DNA of 64,000 nucleotides, from NCBI GenBank assembly GCA_023101725.1, contig JALJCO010012862.1, forward strand, positions 62,001 through 126,000. Direction: 5' to 3'. Shown here piece by piece: positions 47,300-60,357 of the stretch (position 1 is its first letter; each line of letters opens with the position of its first letter). The stretch is from Atherinomorus stipes. Its lineage: Eukaryota; Chordata; Actinopteri; Atheriniformes; Atherinidae. The notes below the pieces were generated by a model. That model was not told where the DNA came from, did not search any database, and was given only the letters and a program-made list of their open reading frames with translations. Made by a program: the position numbers and the translations under genes.

Positions 47300-48905
47300 C
47301 AGTGGGTACGGAAAGTATTCAGACCCCTTTAAACTTTTCACTCTTTGTTTCATTGCAGCCATTTGCTAAAATCAAAAAAGTTAATTTTATTTCTCATTAA
47401 TGTACAATCAGCACCCCATCTTGACAGAAAAAAAACAGAAATGTAGAAATTTTTGCAAATTTATTAAAAATTAAAAACTGAAATATCACATGGTCATAAG
47501 TATTCAGACCCTTCACTCAATACTGAGTAGAAGCACCTTTTGAGCGACTACAGCCATGATTCTTCTTGGGAATGATGCAACAAGTGTTTCACATCTGGAT
47601 TTGGGATCTTCTGTCAATCTTACTTGCAGATCCTCTCCAGTTCTGTCAGGTTGGATGGTAACAGTGGTGTTCAGCCATTTTCAGGTCTCTCCAAAGATGC
47701 TCAGTTGGGTTTAAGTCAGAGCTCTGGCTGGGCCAGTCAAGAATGGTCCCAGAGTTGTTCTTAAGCCGCTCCTTTGTTATTTCAGCTGTGTGCTGAGGGT
47801 CATTGTCTTACTGGAAGGTGAACCTTTAGCCCAGTCTGAGGTCCTGAACACTCTGGAAGAGGTTTTCTTCCAGGATCTCTCTGTACTTGGCCACATTCAT
47901 CTTTCCTTCAACTGCAACCAGTCGTCCTGTCCCTGCAGCTGAAAAACACCCCCATAGCATGATGCTGCCACCACCATGTTTCACTGTTGGGATCATATTG
48001 GGCAGGTGATGAGCAGTGCCTGGTTTTCTCCACACATACCGCTTAGAATTAACGCCAAAAAGTTAAATCTTGGTCTCATCAGACCAGAATCTTATTTCTC
48101 ATAGTCTGAGAGTTCTTCATGTGTTTTTTGGCAAACTGTATGCAGGCTTTCATATGTCTTGCACTGACTCTACCATAAAGCCCGGACTGGTGGAGGCTGC
48201 AGTGATAGTTGACTTTGTGGAACTTTCTCCATCTCCCTACTGCATCTCTGGAGCTCAGCCACAGTGATCTTTGGGTTCTTCTTTACTTCTCTAACCAAGG
48301 CTTTTCTCCCATGATTGCTCAGTTTGGCTGGACGGCTGGGTCTAGGAAGAGTTCTTGTCGTCCCAAACTTCTTCCATTTAAGGACTATGGAGGCCACCGT
48401 GTTCTTAGGAATCTTTAATGCTGCAGAAATTCTTTTGTAACCTTGTCCAGATCTGTGTCTCACCACAATTCTGTCTCTGAGCTCCTTGGACAGTTCCTTC
48501 CACCTCATGATTCTCATCTGCTCTGACATGCAATGTGAGCTGTAAGGTCTGATATAGACAGGTGTATGCATTTCCAAATCAAGTCCAATCAGTTTATTTA
48601 AACACAGCTGGACTCCAATGAAGGAGTAGAACCATCTCAAGGAGGATCAGAAGAAATGGACAATCTGTGAGTTAAATATGAGTGTCACTGCAAAGGGTCT
48701 GAAAACTTTTGACCATGTGATATTTCAGTTTTTTCTTTTTAATAAATTTGCTAAAATTTCTACATTTCAGTTTTTTTCTGTCAAGATGAGGTGCTGAGTG
48801 TACATTAATGAGAAATAAAATTAACTTTTTTGATTTTAGCAAATGGCTGCAATGGAACAAAGAGTGAAAAGTTAAAAGGGGTCTGAATACTTTCCGTACC
48901 CACTG
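47300..48905 (-). mobile_element. Tc1-like transposon, 1606 bp, long inverted repeats
   Basis: Starts CAGTGGGTACGGAAAGTATT CAGACCCC and ends with its inverse, flanked by TA (47298-47299, 48906-48907). Mirror similarity extends about 200 bp inward, and the motif AGTATTCAGACCCTT recurs near 47500, as in IR/DR-type Tc1 elements. The transposase is on the minus strand and broken. Confidence 0.92.
47826..48580 (-). pseudogene. broken Tc1 transposase
   Basis: N-terminal part at 48170-48510 reads MRWKELSKELRDRIVVRHRS and KISAALKIPKNTVASIVLKW-like helix-turn-helix sequence. The C-terminal part at 47826-48035 reads [20 protein letters not shown], the conserved Tc1 stretch around the second catalytic Asp/Glu region. 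The two lie in different frames with stops between, so the protein is dead. Confidence 0.8.
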
Positions 48906-48965
48906 TATATATATATGGAAAGAGAGAGAGAGAGAGACAGACAGACAAAACAAATATTTCACCTT

Positions 48966-49441
48966 TTAAAGACACTCAACGTAACTTTTAGACCTTAAAA
49001 ATCTGTGTTTCTGACTCGTTTTGATGTCACACCAACATTCATTTTGCGCATTTTCGAGCTGTCCTGCCCAGAGGCGTCCCGGGGCTCAGAAACAGCACTA
49101 TGTAAGATTCCCATCCGGGACGCAACCGTGACGTTGCAGCCAACTATTGGTTGCAGCACCGCGTCACTCACTAGCAACCGGATGTAAACCAGGTATCAAC
49201 ATCGCGGGTGTTTTGAATGCGCATCATGTCGAATTCGGTAAAGAAATGCAAGGAAACATCACCGGAGGAAAAGAGGAAAAGAAACAGAGGAAGGGACAGA
49301 ACAAGAGTCAAGATAAGACTGTCTTTTACTGGCTGGAGTGAGCTTACAGTACAGGTACGATGCAAGATGGAGGCTAGTTTAGCCGCCGATAGGGGGCGCG
49401 TCACTGAGAAAACTGCTGAAAGTTCCGTTGTGTGTCTTTAA
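48966..49441. mobile_element. TTAA-flanked MITE, 476 bp
   Basis: Begins TTAAAGACACTCAACGTAAC and, inverted from the right, TTAAAGACACACAACGGAAC. Target TTAA at both ends. Sister copy at 11924-12826. Confidence 0.8.
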
Positions 49442-49699
49442 GGTAAAATGTGTGAGAATTACTGACCTCTCGAGGTACAGATGGACATAGAAATTATTTC
49501 AAATGCCAAGCACAGTTGTCAGATGATGGTTCTCAGTGACCAAAATTCTTCATCTGTGACCAGCTTCAGGTGTAGTGACTGCAGTACTAGTAACTACTTT
49601 TAAATCTTCTGCGTACCCTTACAGGCCTTACAGTGATTAGTATCTATCAAACAAAGCCATCTCTGCGACTCTGGCTTAGAGGGGTCTCATTTCTCACAC

Positions 49700-49977
49700 A
49701 GTTTCACACAGTTCCATTCAAAAACACCATTGTAAAAACGGTGACACAAATATGTCTACTTCCAAGTATGTTACAGGTGTCAAACAGAGGACCAGAGTTG
49801 GACACCACTGACGTATGTGGACCCACAGCAAGTAGATATAAATGACTTAATCTAATAGAATAAAAACATAACATTTATTTTAGTAAAGTGATTAGATACC
49901 AACAGACCCACAGTTTTTTATATAATATTTTTTTCTGTCATTGACCTTTGATTTTGTTACACACTGCCCCTTTAAAA
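49700..49977 (+). repeat. interspersed repeat, copy 2 (partner at 30-268)
   Basis: Shares CCATTCA, AGCAAGTAGATATAAA and CATTGACCTTTGATTTT with the left edge of the window. Ends just before the gnptab promoter region. Confidence 0.6.
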
Positions 49978-50245
49978 GACCTGCAGACCTCCCTGGTAGG
50001 CTACTACTCCTCACCACCAGAGGGCAACGTTGAGCATCAGTACGAGTATCCGTGCGGCGGCAGCAGCGTCATCTCCGCTGAGGAAGCGCGAGATGTGGTG
50101 GTTGTCATGTGTCATGCAGCCTGGCTGGCAGTCAGCTGACAAGCCGTCTCGCTTGTGATGTTTACTTTCTTAGTTCAGCGCCTTAACCTGCGATTCTTTT
50201 GGTTTTTTTGAATGAATGCGTCGCTATGCTTCGCCACGGAGGATC
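49978..50245 (+). promoter_or_regulatory. putative gnptab promoter / 5' UTR
   Basis: Relatively GC-rich interval directly upstream of the gnptab start, with CpGs around 50050-50100, after the end of a repeat at about 49977. A second in-frame ATG lies upstream at 50216. Confidence 0.35.
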
Positions 50246-53200
50246 ATGGTAGTCGTGAACTCGGTGCTAAAGCTTTTGCAGAGGCAGACGTACACCTGTC
50301 TGTCCCACCGTTATGGGCTCTACCTCTGCTTCGGGGGGCTCGTCCTCATGATTGTTTCCGCCTTCCAGTTCGGAGAGGTGAGGCTCAACTGCCTTCTTTG
50401 TGTACTTCCTAACAACGAGTTAAGTTTTGGAGTCGCTTCTTTTTTCCCCAAACAGGTGTTTCCGTCGTATCTCCGCGGCTTAGACTGCTGTGTGAAGACG
50501 AACCAAACTTCATTAAGTTAAAGTGAAATTGCTTGTCAGAAAACCAGACATGACTTGTATATCTTTAATTAGGACACCTTACGAGTGTAATTGGTTTTAG
50601 GAAAACTTCGTCATAAAAAATGAGACAATAGTACTTGATAAGACTTTCCTTGAGTGATTTCCCTGATTCATTCCTTCCACTTTTTAGCTGAACTATTTGT
50701 GCAGGGGAGGTTTTGAACATCTCTTGAATCATTCACAAAACTCAGATCTTGTTCCTTTTGTGTTGCTTGCATGTGTCATATTCAATCACAGTTTCTAAAT
50801 TCCCTAAAAGGAGCACATATTGATATTTGGGATGTAGAAATGAGAGCTTCACGGCATTGATCTTGTATCTTCTCCATACAGGTGGTGGTGGAGTGGAGCA
50901 GGGATCAGTATCATGTGTTATTTGACTCCTACAGAGACAATGTGGGAGGGAAATCATTCCAAAGCAGGTGAGTCTGTGCAAAGTTTTCACCCATTAGGCT
51001 ACCTTCAACTAAACAAAATCCTCCAACATCGCACACACTGGAGATAAACGTGAATAAACTCGACAAGGTGTAGCCACGCATACGCAAATTTTATCGCAGA
51101 CATGTCACTGGGGAGGAAAACGGGGTCACAGCTTTGCAGTTTGAGCTGTCCTTACTGATATGCATGCTTTCTCTTTGCAGGCTCTGTCTGCCCATGCCTA
51201 TTGATGTGGTGTACACATGGGTGAATGGCACAGACACCGCGCTCCTGAGAGAACTGAAGGCAGTGAAAGAGCAACTGGAGGAAGAACAAAAAGCTCTGAG
51301 GTAGCTGCGACTTTACCATCTCTGCTGCAGAGGAGCTTTGATTTGAACCAAAACTATGTTTAAAATGCAAGTTTCATCTGCTCTGCAGACTCACAGCAGG
51401 GGATTCCTGCTAAGAATCTGCAGAGCACCACAATAGTCTCAGAAAGATGAAGGTTGAACTTAAGCTAACTCCTTTGTTTCCTGTCTTTCATTTCTGGACA
51501 AACAGATTAATCCAGGTGTGCCTGACACATTTGGATTAATCTGTCCATTAAATTTTGCAGCTAGAGTCTGCTCTACTATGCACAAGCTGTTTGTGAGATC
51601 TGGATGAGGCCAAATTAGCATATTTATAGAACTGCATTTACTGAAGAAGATATAATCCTGCCAAAGCTGATTTATGGATTTTCAATATAGCAAAAAGTTG
51701 TCAATATACAATTTTGAGTAAAGCAGATGAGTTTTTAGAGGTTTAATAGCTGCTGGACTGGACTTCAATCTCTGAACTGCAGACATTTGCTTGATTGGCT
51801 TCCGTGTATAGGTAAACACTATTTTGTTACTACAGATAACAGTTGAAAGAAAACACCATGTTTTTGCTGTTGCTTACTGAGTCCGTTTACCGTGTTTTGG
51901 ACACAGGGAACGCCTGGGGAAAAATGCAAGTGATACGACTGAAGTGCCAAAAGATAGGTGAGTATGAGGACAACATATTCGGTGCATTTGTTATTCTATC
52001 TTCACAAGCTTTGGTTGCTGTTTGCATTTTCCAACAAGGATGCAGCCTGCCAGCCTCATACATCACATCTTTGAGGAGTTTACCCTCATGGCTGACGACT
52101 GCAGACTGAATCACCAGTTTGTCTCAGCTGGAGCCATCTATCTGATGACCTCCAGCTTGGGATTGTTGTGCAAACTTGGCTCATCATATTTCATCTGTAA
52201 GGGTATTATCGCGGACAGAGCTGCTGTATTGGATTGCAATTGCAACTTGTCTAACAAAGTGGGTTTATATAGTTTTTCGTAGATTGTTGCGGCCTTGTAA
52301 TGATGATAATAATAATACATTTTGTTTGTAAAGCACTTTACATTTGAACTCAAATCTCAAAGTGCTACATTGGACATTAAACATTAAAACAATTGTAGTC
52401 GAGTTTTGTCTGATCGAGTGTCTTCAGAGTTCACTGCTGGACTTGCAGAGGGTGTTGAAACTCTGCTGAATGACTGTTAAATCACAATGATGCAGCAATG
52501 CATTACACAGGAAGTTGCAGGGGGTTGTAGCAAAAGAATTTGTCAATATTTAAGCTGCAAAAGATAAGCTAGTTTATATCTTTTTAATTATTGATATCTC
52601 AATTTAGGCTTATATAAATAGCTTTAGCTAAAAAAAGGTTAGCCTGACTTTGTGCTTTTGCTTATTTGATTACTTCTAGTGACTATTTATATCGGCATGA
52701 TGAAGACCAGACCTTGGTTTTGATGTTTCCTTTGTCTTTCTGCTGATATGCTTCATAAAACTCCCCCCGTCTCCTCTTTGTCAGACTCTAACCACAGATA
52801 TACACGATAAGCTCGACACAAACCTGACACTCGCTGAATGTGTGAACTTCATCCGCCTGTTTTAAGTATTTTAAGAACAAGTCAGCAGTGTAAAGGAAGT
52901 GTTTCTCTGGGTGAGAATGTAAGGTGTAGATGTGTTGCTTAAAGCAAAAATACCTCTTTCAAATTTTTTTTGCAGTGTCAAGCTCGAATGCCTGCTGTCT
53001 CATTGCATCATAGCGCCCATGTTGGCGCTGGATCCGGCTCTGCCAGCCAACGTTACTCTCAAAGAGCTGCCGGCGCTCTCTCCATCCCTCTCCGCTGCCA
53101 AAGAGCTGCTGCTCATGAGCAAAACCTTCCACCCGCCCACCACTGCCTCTGTGGTCGTCTTCCATTCGCAGGCTGACGGTAAAAGCACACAAAAGATGAA

Positions 53201-54311
53201 AGTGTTTTAGCAACAAAAGAGGGCCGAGTTTGGCTGGAGAGGATGCTCCCTGAGGGGCAAGCGATGAAAGGAGTGTGGAGTTTGAACTGACACCAGTTTC
53301 TTCTTTGTTTAATGATGCAAAATAATAGTTTTTAACGGTTCGAGAAACCTGCATTATTAGTCATTTTTTATGATCAGCGGACAGACGTCTTTTATTTTAG
53401 CCTTTTCTTAAACCAGCTGCATGGTGAGTTTCCACTCACACTGAATTTGGGTCACCTGGCTTGAAGTTTCTCACACACGGACATGTTATCAGTCCGTTAT
53501 AGAGGTGCAGATAACAATGATTCCTCTGCAGATTCTCTCCTTAAAACAAACATCCATGTTCCTCTTGAGCTTTTTCTCTGAAAGGGAGACTGCATCTAAG
53601 TATTGCTTGGTTGCACGTAGGGGTGTGCCATATCGTATCGTTCATATTGTATCACAATAATACTGGTATGTTTTTTGACATTGCTGGAAAATTTTGTATC
53701 ATGGCATCATGTGACCTGTGCAGTAGAGCTCCACTGAACGAGTGAACGAGGCAGATAGAACCAGATCAGCGGGTGTCGGCTTCAAATGATCAAAAAACTG
53801 TGTTTATTCAAAGATAAAACAAATGAAAAAAGCAACGGAAATTTAAATAGAATCTGCAGAGGTTTTATTTTGCTGTATGTCTTATGTCAAGTCAGGCAAA
53901 CAGAAGGATTTTACTGTGGCTGTGACTTCTTGTGTGGCCATCAGTATCATCTGTGATATCGTTATTGCATTATTTCTTTCTTCTTCTTCTTTTTTTTTTT
54001 TAAATATGATGTATTTTGGGTGATATCGCCCACCCCCCCCCCCCCCCCCCCCAATAATATTTATAGCTTCTTTACAGTACAGAGTAAGTGTACAGTTTTC
54101 AGTCCAGTTTCTTTAAAACTATTAGTATTTTTTTAAATATATTGGTAAAAAATGGAAAGTGGACCATATGAAAAAATATATTGTGATAATTTTTTTTTTT
54201 TTTGCCATATCATCCAGTCCTAGTTGCAAGTTTCTGTTCTGCATGTGGACCCTCCTGGACTGTTGCAGACTGCACTCTGTAGTTTGTGGTGGTAGCTTAA
54301 TAATAATAATG

Positions 54312-54361
<50 letters not shown>

Positions 54362-57294
54362 TAGGGTTGTCCGATATTGGCTTTTTAAAAAAACTTATAT
54401 CCTTTATTGTCCAACTCTTAATTTCCAATGTCAACCAATGCCGATCTATGCAGACAACTGTGAGGTTGTATCTCATATTTTAAGAGATACAACTATATTC
54501 TGCTCAAAGAGCAAAGATCCCAAAATCTCCTAAACTCTGGTCAGAGGAGTTCATGTTAAACATCTGGCTGCCAGATATCAGATACTAGCAGGTATTAGCC
54601 AACATGTGGTTAATTATAATGTTTCTGACAACTCGGTAACTTAACCAACAACTTAAAACCACACCTATTATAAGCAGCTTCAAAGCAAGTCAGTCTGTAG
54701 CAGCAGCAGCTGCACCGTAGTCACATGACTCTGAAAGGAATGCTGGGAAATGAAGTTCTTCCAGGATAACAGGGGCTATTCTACATGCTGGACCAACGCT
54801 AATGGAACAAGATCTTGTGAGATTTTGTAACAGAACAATGAGATCTCTTGAGATTTTGTTAGTAAAAACTTTTGAAAAAAAAATTAATGATACAGATTTT
54901 TTGGCCGATGATGTCAGACATCCCTAATAATAATAATAATAATAATAATAATGTGCATAGGCTGTGCCATGTCTTATCCAGCGGCTGGATTCTTGAACCT
55001 GTAGCTGGCGACAGCAGTCACTGATCTGCTCTGCAGCCTTATAATATGAAGCAGGTTCAGCATATTCACCGTGTCATCAGGTGATCTGGCCTAACTGAAC
55101 TTCATATGCTGGAGATCTCACTCAGTGGTTCCACTAGTTTTCCACCTCTGGATATGGATGCATTCATGTTGGATGGCTGGAGTTGGTGAATCTTTTATCT
55201 TGAAAAGCAACACAGCTGTTGGAGCCACTTTAAGAAGGGAAAGATGAGGGAAAATGAAGAGTACATCTGTGCCTTTTACATGCAACTTTGACTGTTTCAG
55301 ATGCTCTTTCCACAAACGTAAATGCAGTTCAAACAAATCAGACTATAAATGTGTGAGATCATACATAAAGTGCTAAATCAGAACAGTTTGCGGTGTGGCA
55401 TCAGGAAAAAGGCAAGGCATTTTACCTCATCGATGACAAGTAACAACTGGAAGAGGATTTGAAGTGATCAGTGCCTGCTGACAGCTCTTACAAAGATGTT
55501 TTTGAGAGAATTTCAGAGGCCATTCGTCTCTCCCTCTGTTTATTTTCTTTCTGTATTTATTTAGCTTATAAGATACTTGACTGATCAGAATTCAGGGCTT
55601 CTATATGTTGACCTCTCTTTTCATAACATATCCTGCTTCCAGGTCAGGTTAGGGTTCTGAGTTAGTCCCAGAATATTACATTTACTACCCTCAGTGCAGT
55701 GGAAATTCTCAGCATGGCTTCGTTTTAGTTTTACCATAAATTGATTAAATTTTACACAGAAAACACAGAGAAACTTCTTAGTAATAAGTAACTGGATTAG
55801 GGATGCAGGATATAATCGGCCCCCTATGGTCCTTAAAATTGAATATTGGACATCGGCCACCCCACCGATATCTAACCGATATTTAAACGATCAGCCCGCT
55901 GTTTCTAAAGTATAACCCCCCCCCCCAAAACTACTACTTCTTCAACAACTCCTTCTTTACAGACTTTCAAACTTGTAAAGACTAGGGGTGGGAAAAATAT
56001 CAATACACTGAAATATCAATAGGGATATTCTCATATGCTGATATCATATTGAAATTTAAAAACAAAGTGTTGATCTATTTTACTAACAAAATCTCACGAG
56101 AAATAGCAAAATATCGTGAGTTTGTAACAGAACAATAAAGTATCGCAAGATTTTGTAAGTAAAATAGATCAATACTGCGTATTTAAATATCAATTTGATA
56201 TTGGCATTTGAAAATATCGTGATATTTCAGTGTATCAATATTATTTCCCAATTGTCGGAAATGGATAACAAAACTGCGAGATTTCATCGTTCTGTTACGA
56301 AATCTCGCAGTATTTTGTGAAATCTCATGAGATTTCGTAACCAAAAAATGATATCTCGGCATATGAAAATATCGCGATATTTCATGTTATCGATATTTTT
56401 TCCCACCCTTAATAAATACTCAGGTGACCCCTTTGTAGTCAGTCGAGGTGCAGCCGGGTCATTATGAAAAAATAATGCAAAAATATTTGCACAACTAAAA
56501 CCGCAATATAACAATACGTGTAAATATCATGTCTCTCTCATATAAATATATCGCAATATCATATCAGTATATCGCACAGCCCTAGTCTATTGTGAAACAC
56601 CTGTGTATGGACCGAGAGCCAGATGATGCGGCTTGAGCATCTGGTTAGGATGCCTCCTAGATGCCTCCCCAGTGAGGAGCTCTGGGCTTGTCCCACTGGA
56701 ACGAGGTCTCAGGGAAGACCCAGGACACGCTAGAGGGATTATGTCTCTCTTAACTGGGCTGGGAACACCTCTGGATTCCCCTGGATGAGCTAGAAGAAGT
56801 GATTATGATGCTGTCCCTGCAGCCAGAGATTGGATTAGTGGAATGATGATGGATTGAATCATCATTTAGTTTTTCTTAAACCATCCAAGTATGTTAAAAT
56901 TTTGTTGCTCACCTCTCTTCATTTCTTTTCACAGCTGATAAAGCCTACACAGATGTTCTCAGAGAACCCCATAAATTTTCTGTGTCCAGATGTTACCTGG
57001 TGAGCGTGATTCATGTATAGATGTGTTAATTCTGAGCTACTTTATTGTCCTCTTTGTCTCCCCTCATTTTTATTCATGGTCACAGGAATCAGACATTTAC
57101 ACATCAAAAGGTGTTTTGACCCATTTTTTATTGAAGTGTCGTTGTTGTGCGTCACACAGACGACTGACAAAGAAGCTCCAGGTCTGATCCGGATGCAGTC
57201 TCTGGCCTATCTGAGCGGCTTCCCGGCATCCTTCAAGGAGACGGAGCAGCTGCGAGTCAAACTGCCCTCAGTCATAACCAGCAAGATCAAACAG
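50246..57294 (+). CDS. gnptab: GlcNAc-1-phosphotransferase alpha/beta precursor, first seven coding exons
   Basis: GNPTAB encodes the alpha and beta subunits of the Golgi enzyme that puts GlcNAc-1-phosphate on mannose residues of lysosomal hydrolases, the first step of the mannose-6-phosphate tag. Exons: 50246-50377, 50882-50967, 51181-51300, 51907-51957, 52976-53178, 56935-56999 and 57160-57294, all GT-AG and in phase, giving 264 residues of about 1,200. Residues 1-44 hold [19 protein letters not shown] and the signal-anchor helix [16 protein letters not shown]. Next come [17 protein letters not shown] and [16 protein letters not shown], which is conserved region 1 of the Stealth phosphotransferase fold. 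Exon 4 ([13 protein letters not shown]) and exon 5 ([19 protein letters not shown]) match the human order, and exon 7 ends [19 protein letters not shown]. The start at 50246 ([12 protein letters not shown]) is preferred; an in-frame ATG at 50216 would add 10 residues. The catalytic remainder is outside the window. Confidence 0.96.
53618..54222. mobile_element. hAT-type MITE, 605 bp
   Basis: Ends TAGGGGTGTGCCATATCG and, inverted, TAGGACTGGATGATATGGC. Flanks GTTGCACG (53610-53617) and GTTGCAAG (54223-54230) are a 7/8 duplication. C run at 54031-54051. In gnptab intron 5. Confidence 0.8.
54299..54361. repeat. (AAT)n microsatellite
   Basis: AAT trinucleotides interrupted once near the start; continues on the far side of the hAT element (54927-54952). 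Confidence 0.95.
54362..54926. mobile_element. hAT-type MITE inserted in an (AAT)n run
   Basis: Starts TAGGGTTGTCCGATATTGG and ends GATGTCAGACATCCCTA. ATAATAAT lies on both sides, but inside a trinucleotide repeat this duplication is not informative alone. Confidence 0.7.
55798..56410. mobile_element. hAT-type composite MITE, copy 3, rearranged and truncated
   Basis: Starts TAGGGATGCAGGATATAATC in the opposite orientation to copies 1 and 2. It passes into the inner unit (GGGGTGGGAAAAATATCAAT) and keeps a scrap of outer sequence (TGTCGGAAATGGATAACAAA) at 56253-56275. The far end is missing; a different hAT-like end (inverse TAGGGCTGTGCGATATACTG) follows at 56565-56584. Confidence 0.65.
56590..56830 (+). 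mobile_element. LINE 3' coding remnant
   Basis: Reads, with stops, like [12 protein letters not shown]... [14 protein letters not shown]... RDYVSL, the tail of a LINE polyprotein very common in fish. A related piece is at 62750-63100. In gnptab intron 5. Confidence 0.5.
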
Positions 57295-58840
57295 GTAAAA
57301 CCGGCTTTTCCTGACTCGTTGCCTGTAGTTTACCACTGCTGGTGGTGTTTTCCTGAGAAATATGTTTATAGGAAAAAGGAAGATGGGAAAACACACATCC
57401 TTTTGACTTTCTGTCTCTAAAAACTGAAAAAAAAAATGCACAAAAACTTGCTCAAAGTGGCTCAAAAGTAGGATGTGTTCAAGTTTAAACCAGCAGGTGG
57501 CAGAGTTGCTCTCTAAATGAAGGTGTAGCGATCACTGGTTTTTTCTTGGCATGATGAAGAGACTGAGCAGCATCACAGGTTTCTGTAGTTGCTTTAATAT
57601 GAATAACAAAGAAAATGACAACTTTTATGATTCATCACAGATTTTTGACGCCGTCTGGTTTTTCTGAAGGTTGTTTTGACATCATGTCATTATTCTATAA
57701 TTGCATCTGCAGCGGCCGGCCAACCCTGCGCTCTAAGAGGGTCAGCGACTCTTTGAAGAGATTAAAACCATACTAATAAAGGCCTTTATCTATTTTAAAC
57801 CGTTTATATAAAGTGCTGAGGATTGAGGGCCTCTGTGTGGCTTGGCAACTTGTGTATCTAATAATTTTCTCTAATCAGAGCTCTGCTGTTGATTTTGAGA
57901 GAAGGCAACGCCACTAACGAGCATGGATTATGGTAAATAATCAAGGAAAACAAAAGCTGAGTGATCCTGTAGCAGCAGCTGACTGTTTGTCCCATCTTCT
58001 GATGATGTGCTCATGTGGCTGCTGAGAATAAACAGGTAATTAATTAGATAACATCTTGTAAAAGATTAGGACACAAGCAAATGCTATATCAAAGGTTCTT
58101 TTTAAAGTTTTTGCATTTCAGTGCAAATGCAAATTTATCTGACTTACAGCCTGATAATCTTCCTGGGATGTTCAGTATGTTTCACCAGAACACAACTAAC
58201 ACACTCGGACTAAAGAAATAAGCCCTGCATCACAAGGCTAATTATTTAGCTTGTTCAAAATGACATACCCAAAATAAATTAAGTATATTTTCACAACTAC
58301 AAGGGCTGGATGTATAATCTTGGTGTCAAAAGAAAACTGAGACATGAGATTTTGACAGAAGTGTTACTGTGCCAGAGTAAATTCACCTGGAACACAGTAG
58401 AAAATGTAAATCTCCTAAAAGAAAACCACATTACTGCAAGTGAGGACCAGAGGATGGCAGCCCAGTTCATCTAGGAACGAGTAAAATAATGTCTGATCGT
58501 GAACTGTGTAAAAGTAGAAGCTTAAAAACTGAACTGCAGCAGTTCTCCAGGTGTTTTAATAGACAGGTATATATGTCAGGATGCCATCGGCTGATGTTGA
58601 TGATAAACACCTCTATCAGTGGTCAGCCGCCACATTCACCTCAGAAACACACGAGGATCCAGAAAGAAGTGAAGCCCAAGATATCATATGACAGGAAGAG
58701 TGAATATTTCATTAAAAAGTTGGGCTGGACGACAAAAAAAGTTATCACTATATTGTCCGATCTCAATTTTTAGATGTTTTTTTGTACCACCAGTTTTAAA
58801 GCACCTGCACTGAAAACTGCACAGAAACTGTAGAGATTAG

Positions 58841-59684
58841 TAAGGGTGGGTGATATCACCCAAGAAAAATATATTTTTTTAAAAAGAAAGAAATATTGCA
58901 ATAACAATGTCACAAATGATAAAGCCACACAAGAAGTCAGTAATATCCCTCCTCGGTTTCCCCGACATTAGACGTAAAGCAAAATAAAGCCTCTGCGAAC
59001 TCTGTTTAAATTACAGTTGTTCCAATACCGATATAATGGAAATGCCTCCGATACTGCCAAAAATGCTGGTATTGGTATCTGTATCAGCGAGTACTGGGGT
59101 TCAGCACCACATTATTTATTAAAACAGGATTTTATTTACTGATTAGCTCTGTTAGCTCTGGCAGTTCTTCTTCTATGCTCTTAACTTTGCGCTGTGCTGC
59201 CATCTGCAGCCTGCTATTTCTGAGGGGTGAGGAAGAACTGATCACCTGACACCTGTCAGACATGACGCTAACAGGAATCATGTTGGTAGTGTGGGAGTAT
59301 TCCACACTAGATTCTTCCACCAGCAACATACTGCATTCATTCATCTTTTACAGAATTACAAAGGGTAAAACCTGAACCAGGTAATATGATTTATTTTTTC
59401 TTTATAACATAGTAGTATCGGTACTCAGTATCGACCGATACCTGTAGCACAAATATCGGTATCTCTAATTTAAATTTCAACTGCTTTTCTGGTTTGGATT
59501 ATTTTAATAAACACAGTTTTTGATAGTTTGAAGCCGATACCGTCTTTGATCTGCCGTGTTTCTTTATTCACTCGTTCAGTGATGCACAGGTTATGAGGTC
59601 ACGGATCACATTTTTTACCGATGTCAGAAAATATACCAGAATTATCACGATTGAATATAAACAATATAATATGGCAAACCTCTA
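58841..59684. mobile_element. hAT-type MITE hosting a second hAT-type MITE
   Basis: Outer ends TAAGGGTGGGTGATATCACC and, inverted, TAGAGGTTTGCCATATTA. Its interior relates to 53618-54222 (CTCTGCGAACTC, TCACTCGTTCAGT). The inner unit is at 59012-59467. Confidence 0.6.
59012..59467. mobile_element. inner hAT-type MITE
   Basis: TACAGTTGTTCCAATACCGA at the left, inverted TAGAGATACCGATATTTG at the right. Flanks GTTTAAAT (59004-59011) and ATTTAAAT (59468-59475) are a 7/8 duplication. Confidence 0.7.
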
Positions 59685-60357
59685 ACATTAAGCCCCCTTC
59701 ATCTCCATGGCAACTACCAGGACCTTCATGATTCAAACAAAGGTAGAGACATAGCAGAACACAATTGCAGAGGTTTTTTTTTTTTTTTTTTTTTTTTAGA
59801 GCTGGAATAAAACTTTTGATCACAAAAGAGCAAAAGTAAGACTTCTGATTGAGTTTTTGTCCTGCAGGGAGGAGACAGACTTCTCTGTAATCAGCAGAGT
59901 CTCTGCTTTCATAGCATTTCATTTAACATTTCTTGTTTGTGAGGTTTGCTTAAAGTGGAGAAATTAGCAGAAGTTCTGTTACATTCCCATGTAATTACTT
60001 TAGGTTTAAATTGTGTTTGGTTCCGATGTTAATTCTTCGCAGAGTCTTTCTGCTGAGTTTCTCCTCAGCATTTCAGTATGCTACATGCTTTCTGCTTCCT
60101 AGTGCCTGCAAAGACCTTCTGCACAGCTCATGTCTCATGTTGCCCCCTGCAGGGGTTCATTTGAAGAAGGGTTACCCTTCAAGTTCATGTCATACAACCA
60201 AAAATCATGTGAAAACTCCTTATTAGTTAATAATTTAAAGGGTTATTCTGTTTTTTTTCTCCTTTGAAGCAGGGATGTTAGTCACAGACTGTTTAGATGT
60301 TTGTTTCTGTGTTGCACAAGTAGCAAACCTGCCCATCCATCCTCTTCTACACCCACT

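Larger units (their letters stand above)
42558..50245. other. region between divergent dram1 and gnptab
   Basis: No gene recognised. Contains a decayed hAT-like piece (about 43075-43215), a SINE-like tail (43295-43450), a Tc1 remnant (43950-44325), a (TA)n run, an A-rich tract (46365-47075), a Tc1 element (47300-48905), a TTAA MITE (48966-49441) and a repeat copy (49700-49977). 44900-46300 looks unremarkable. Confidence 0.6.
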
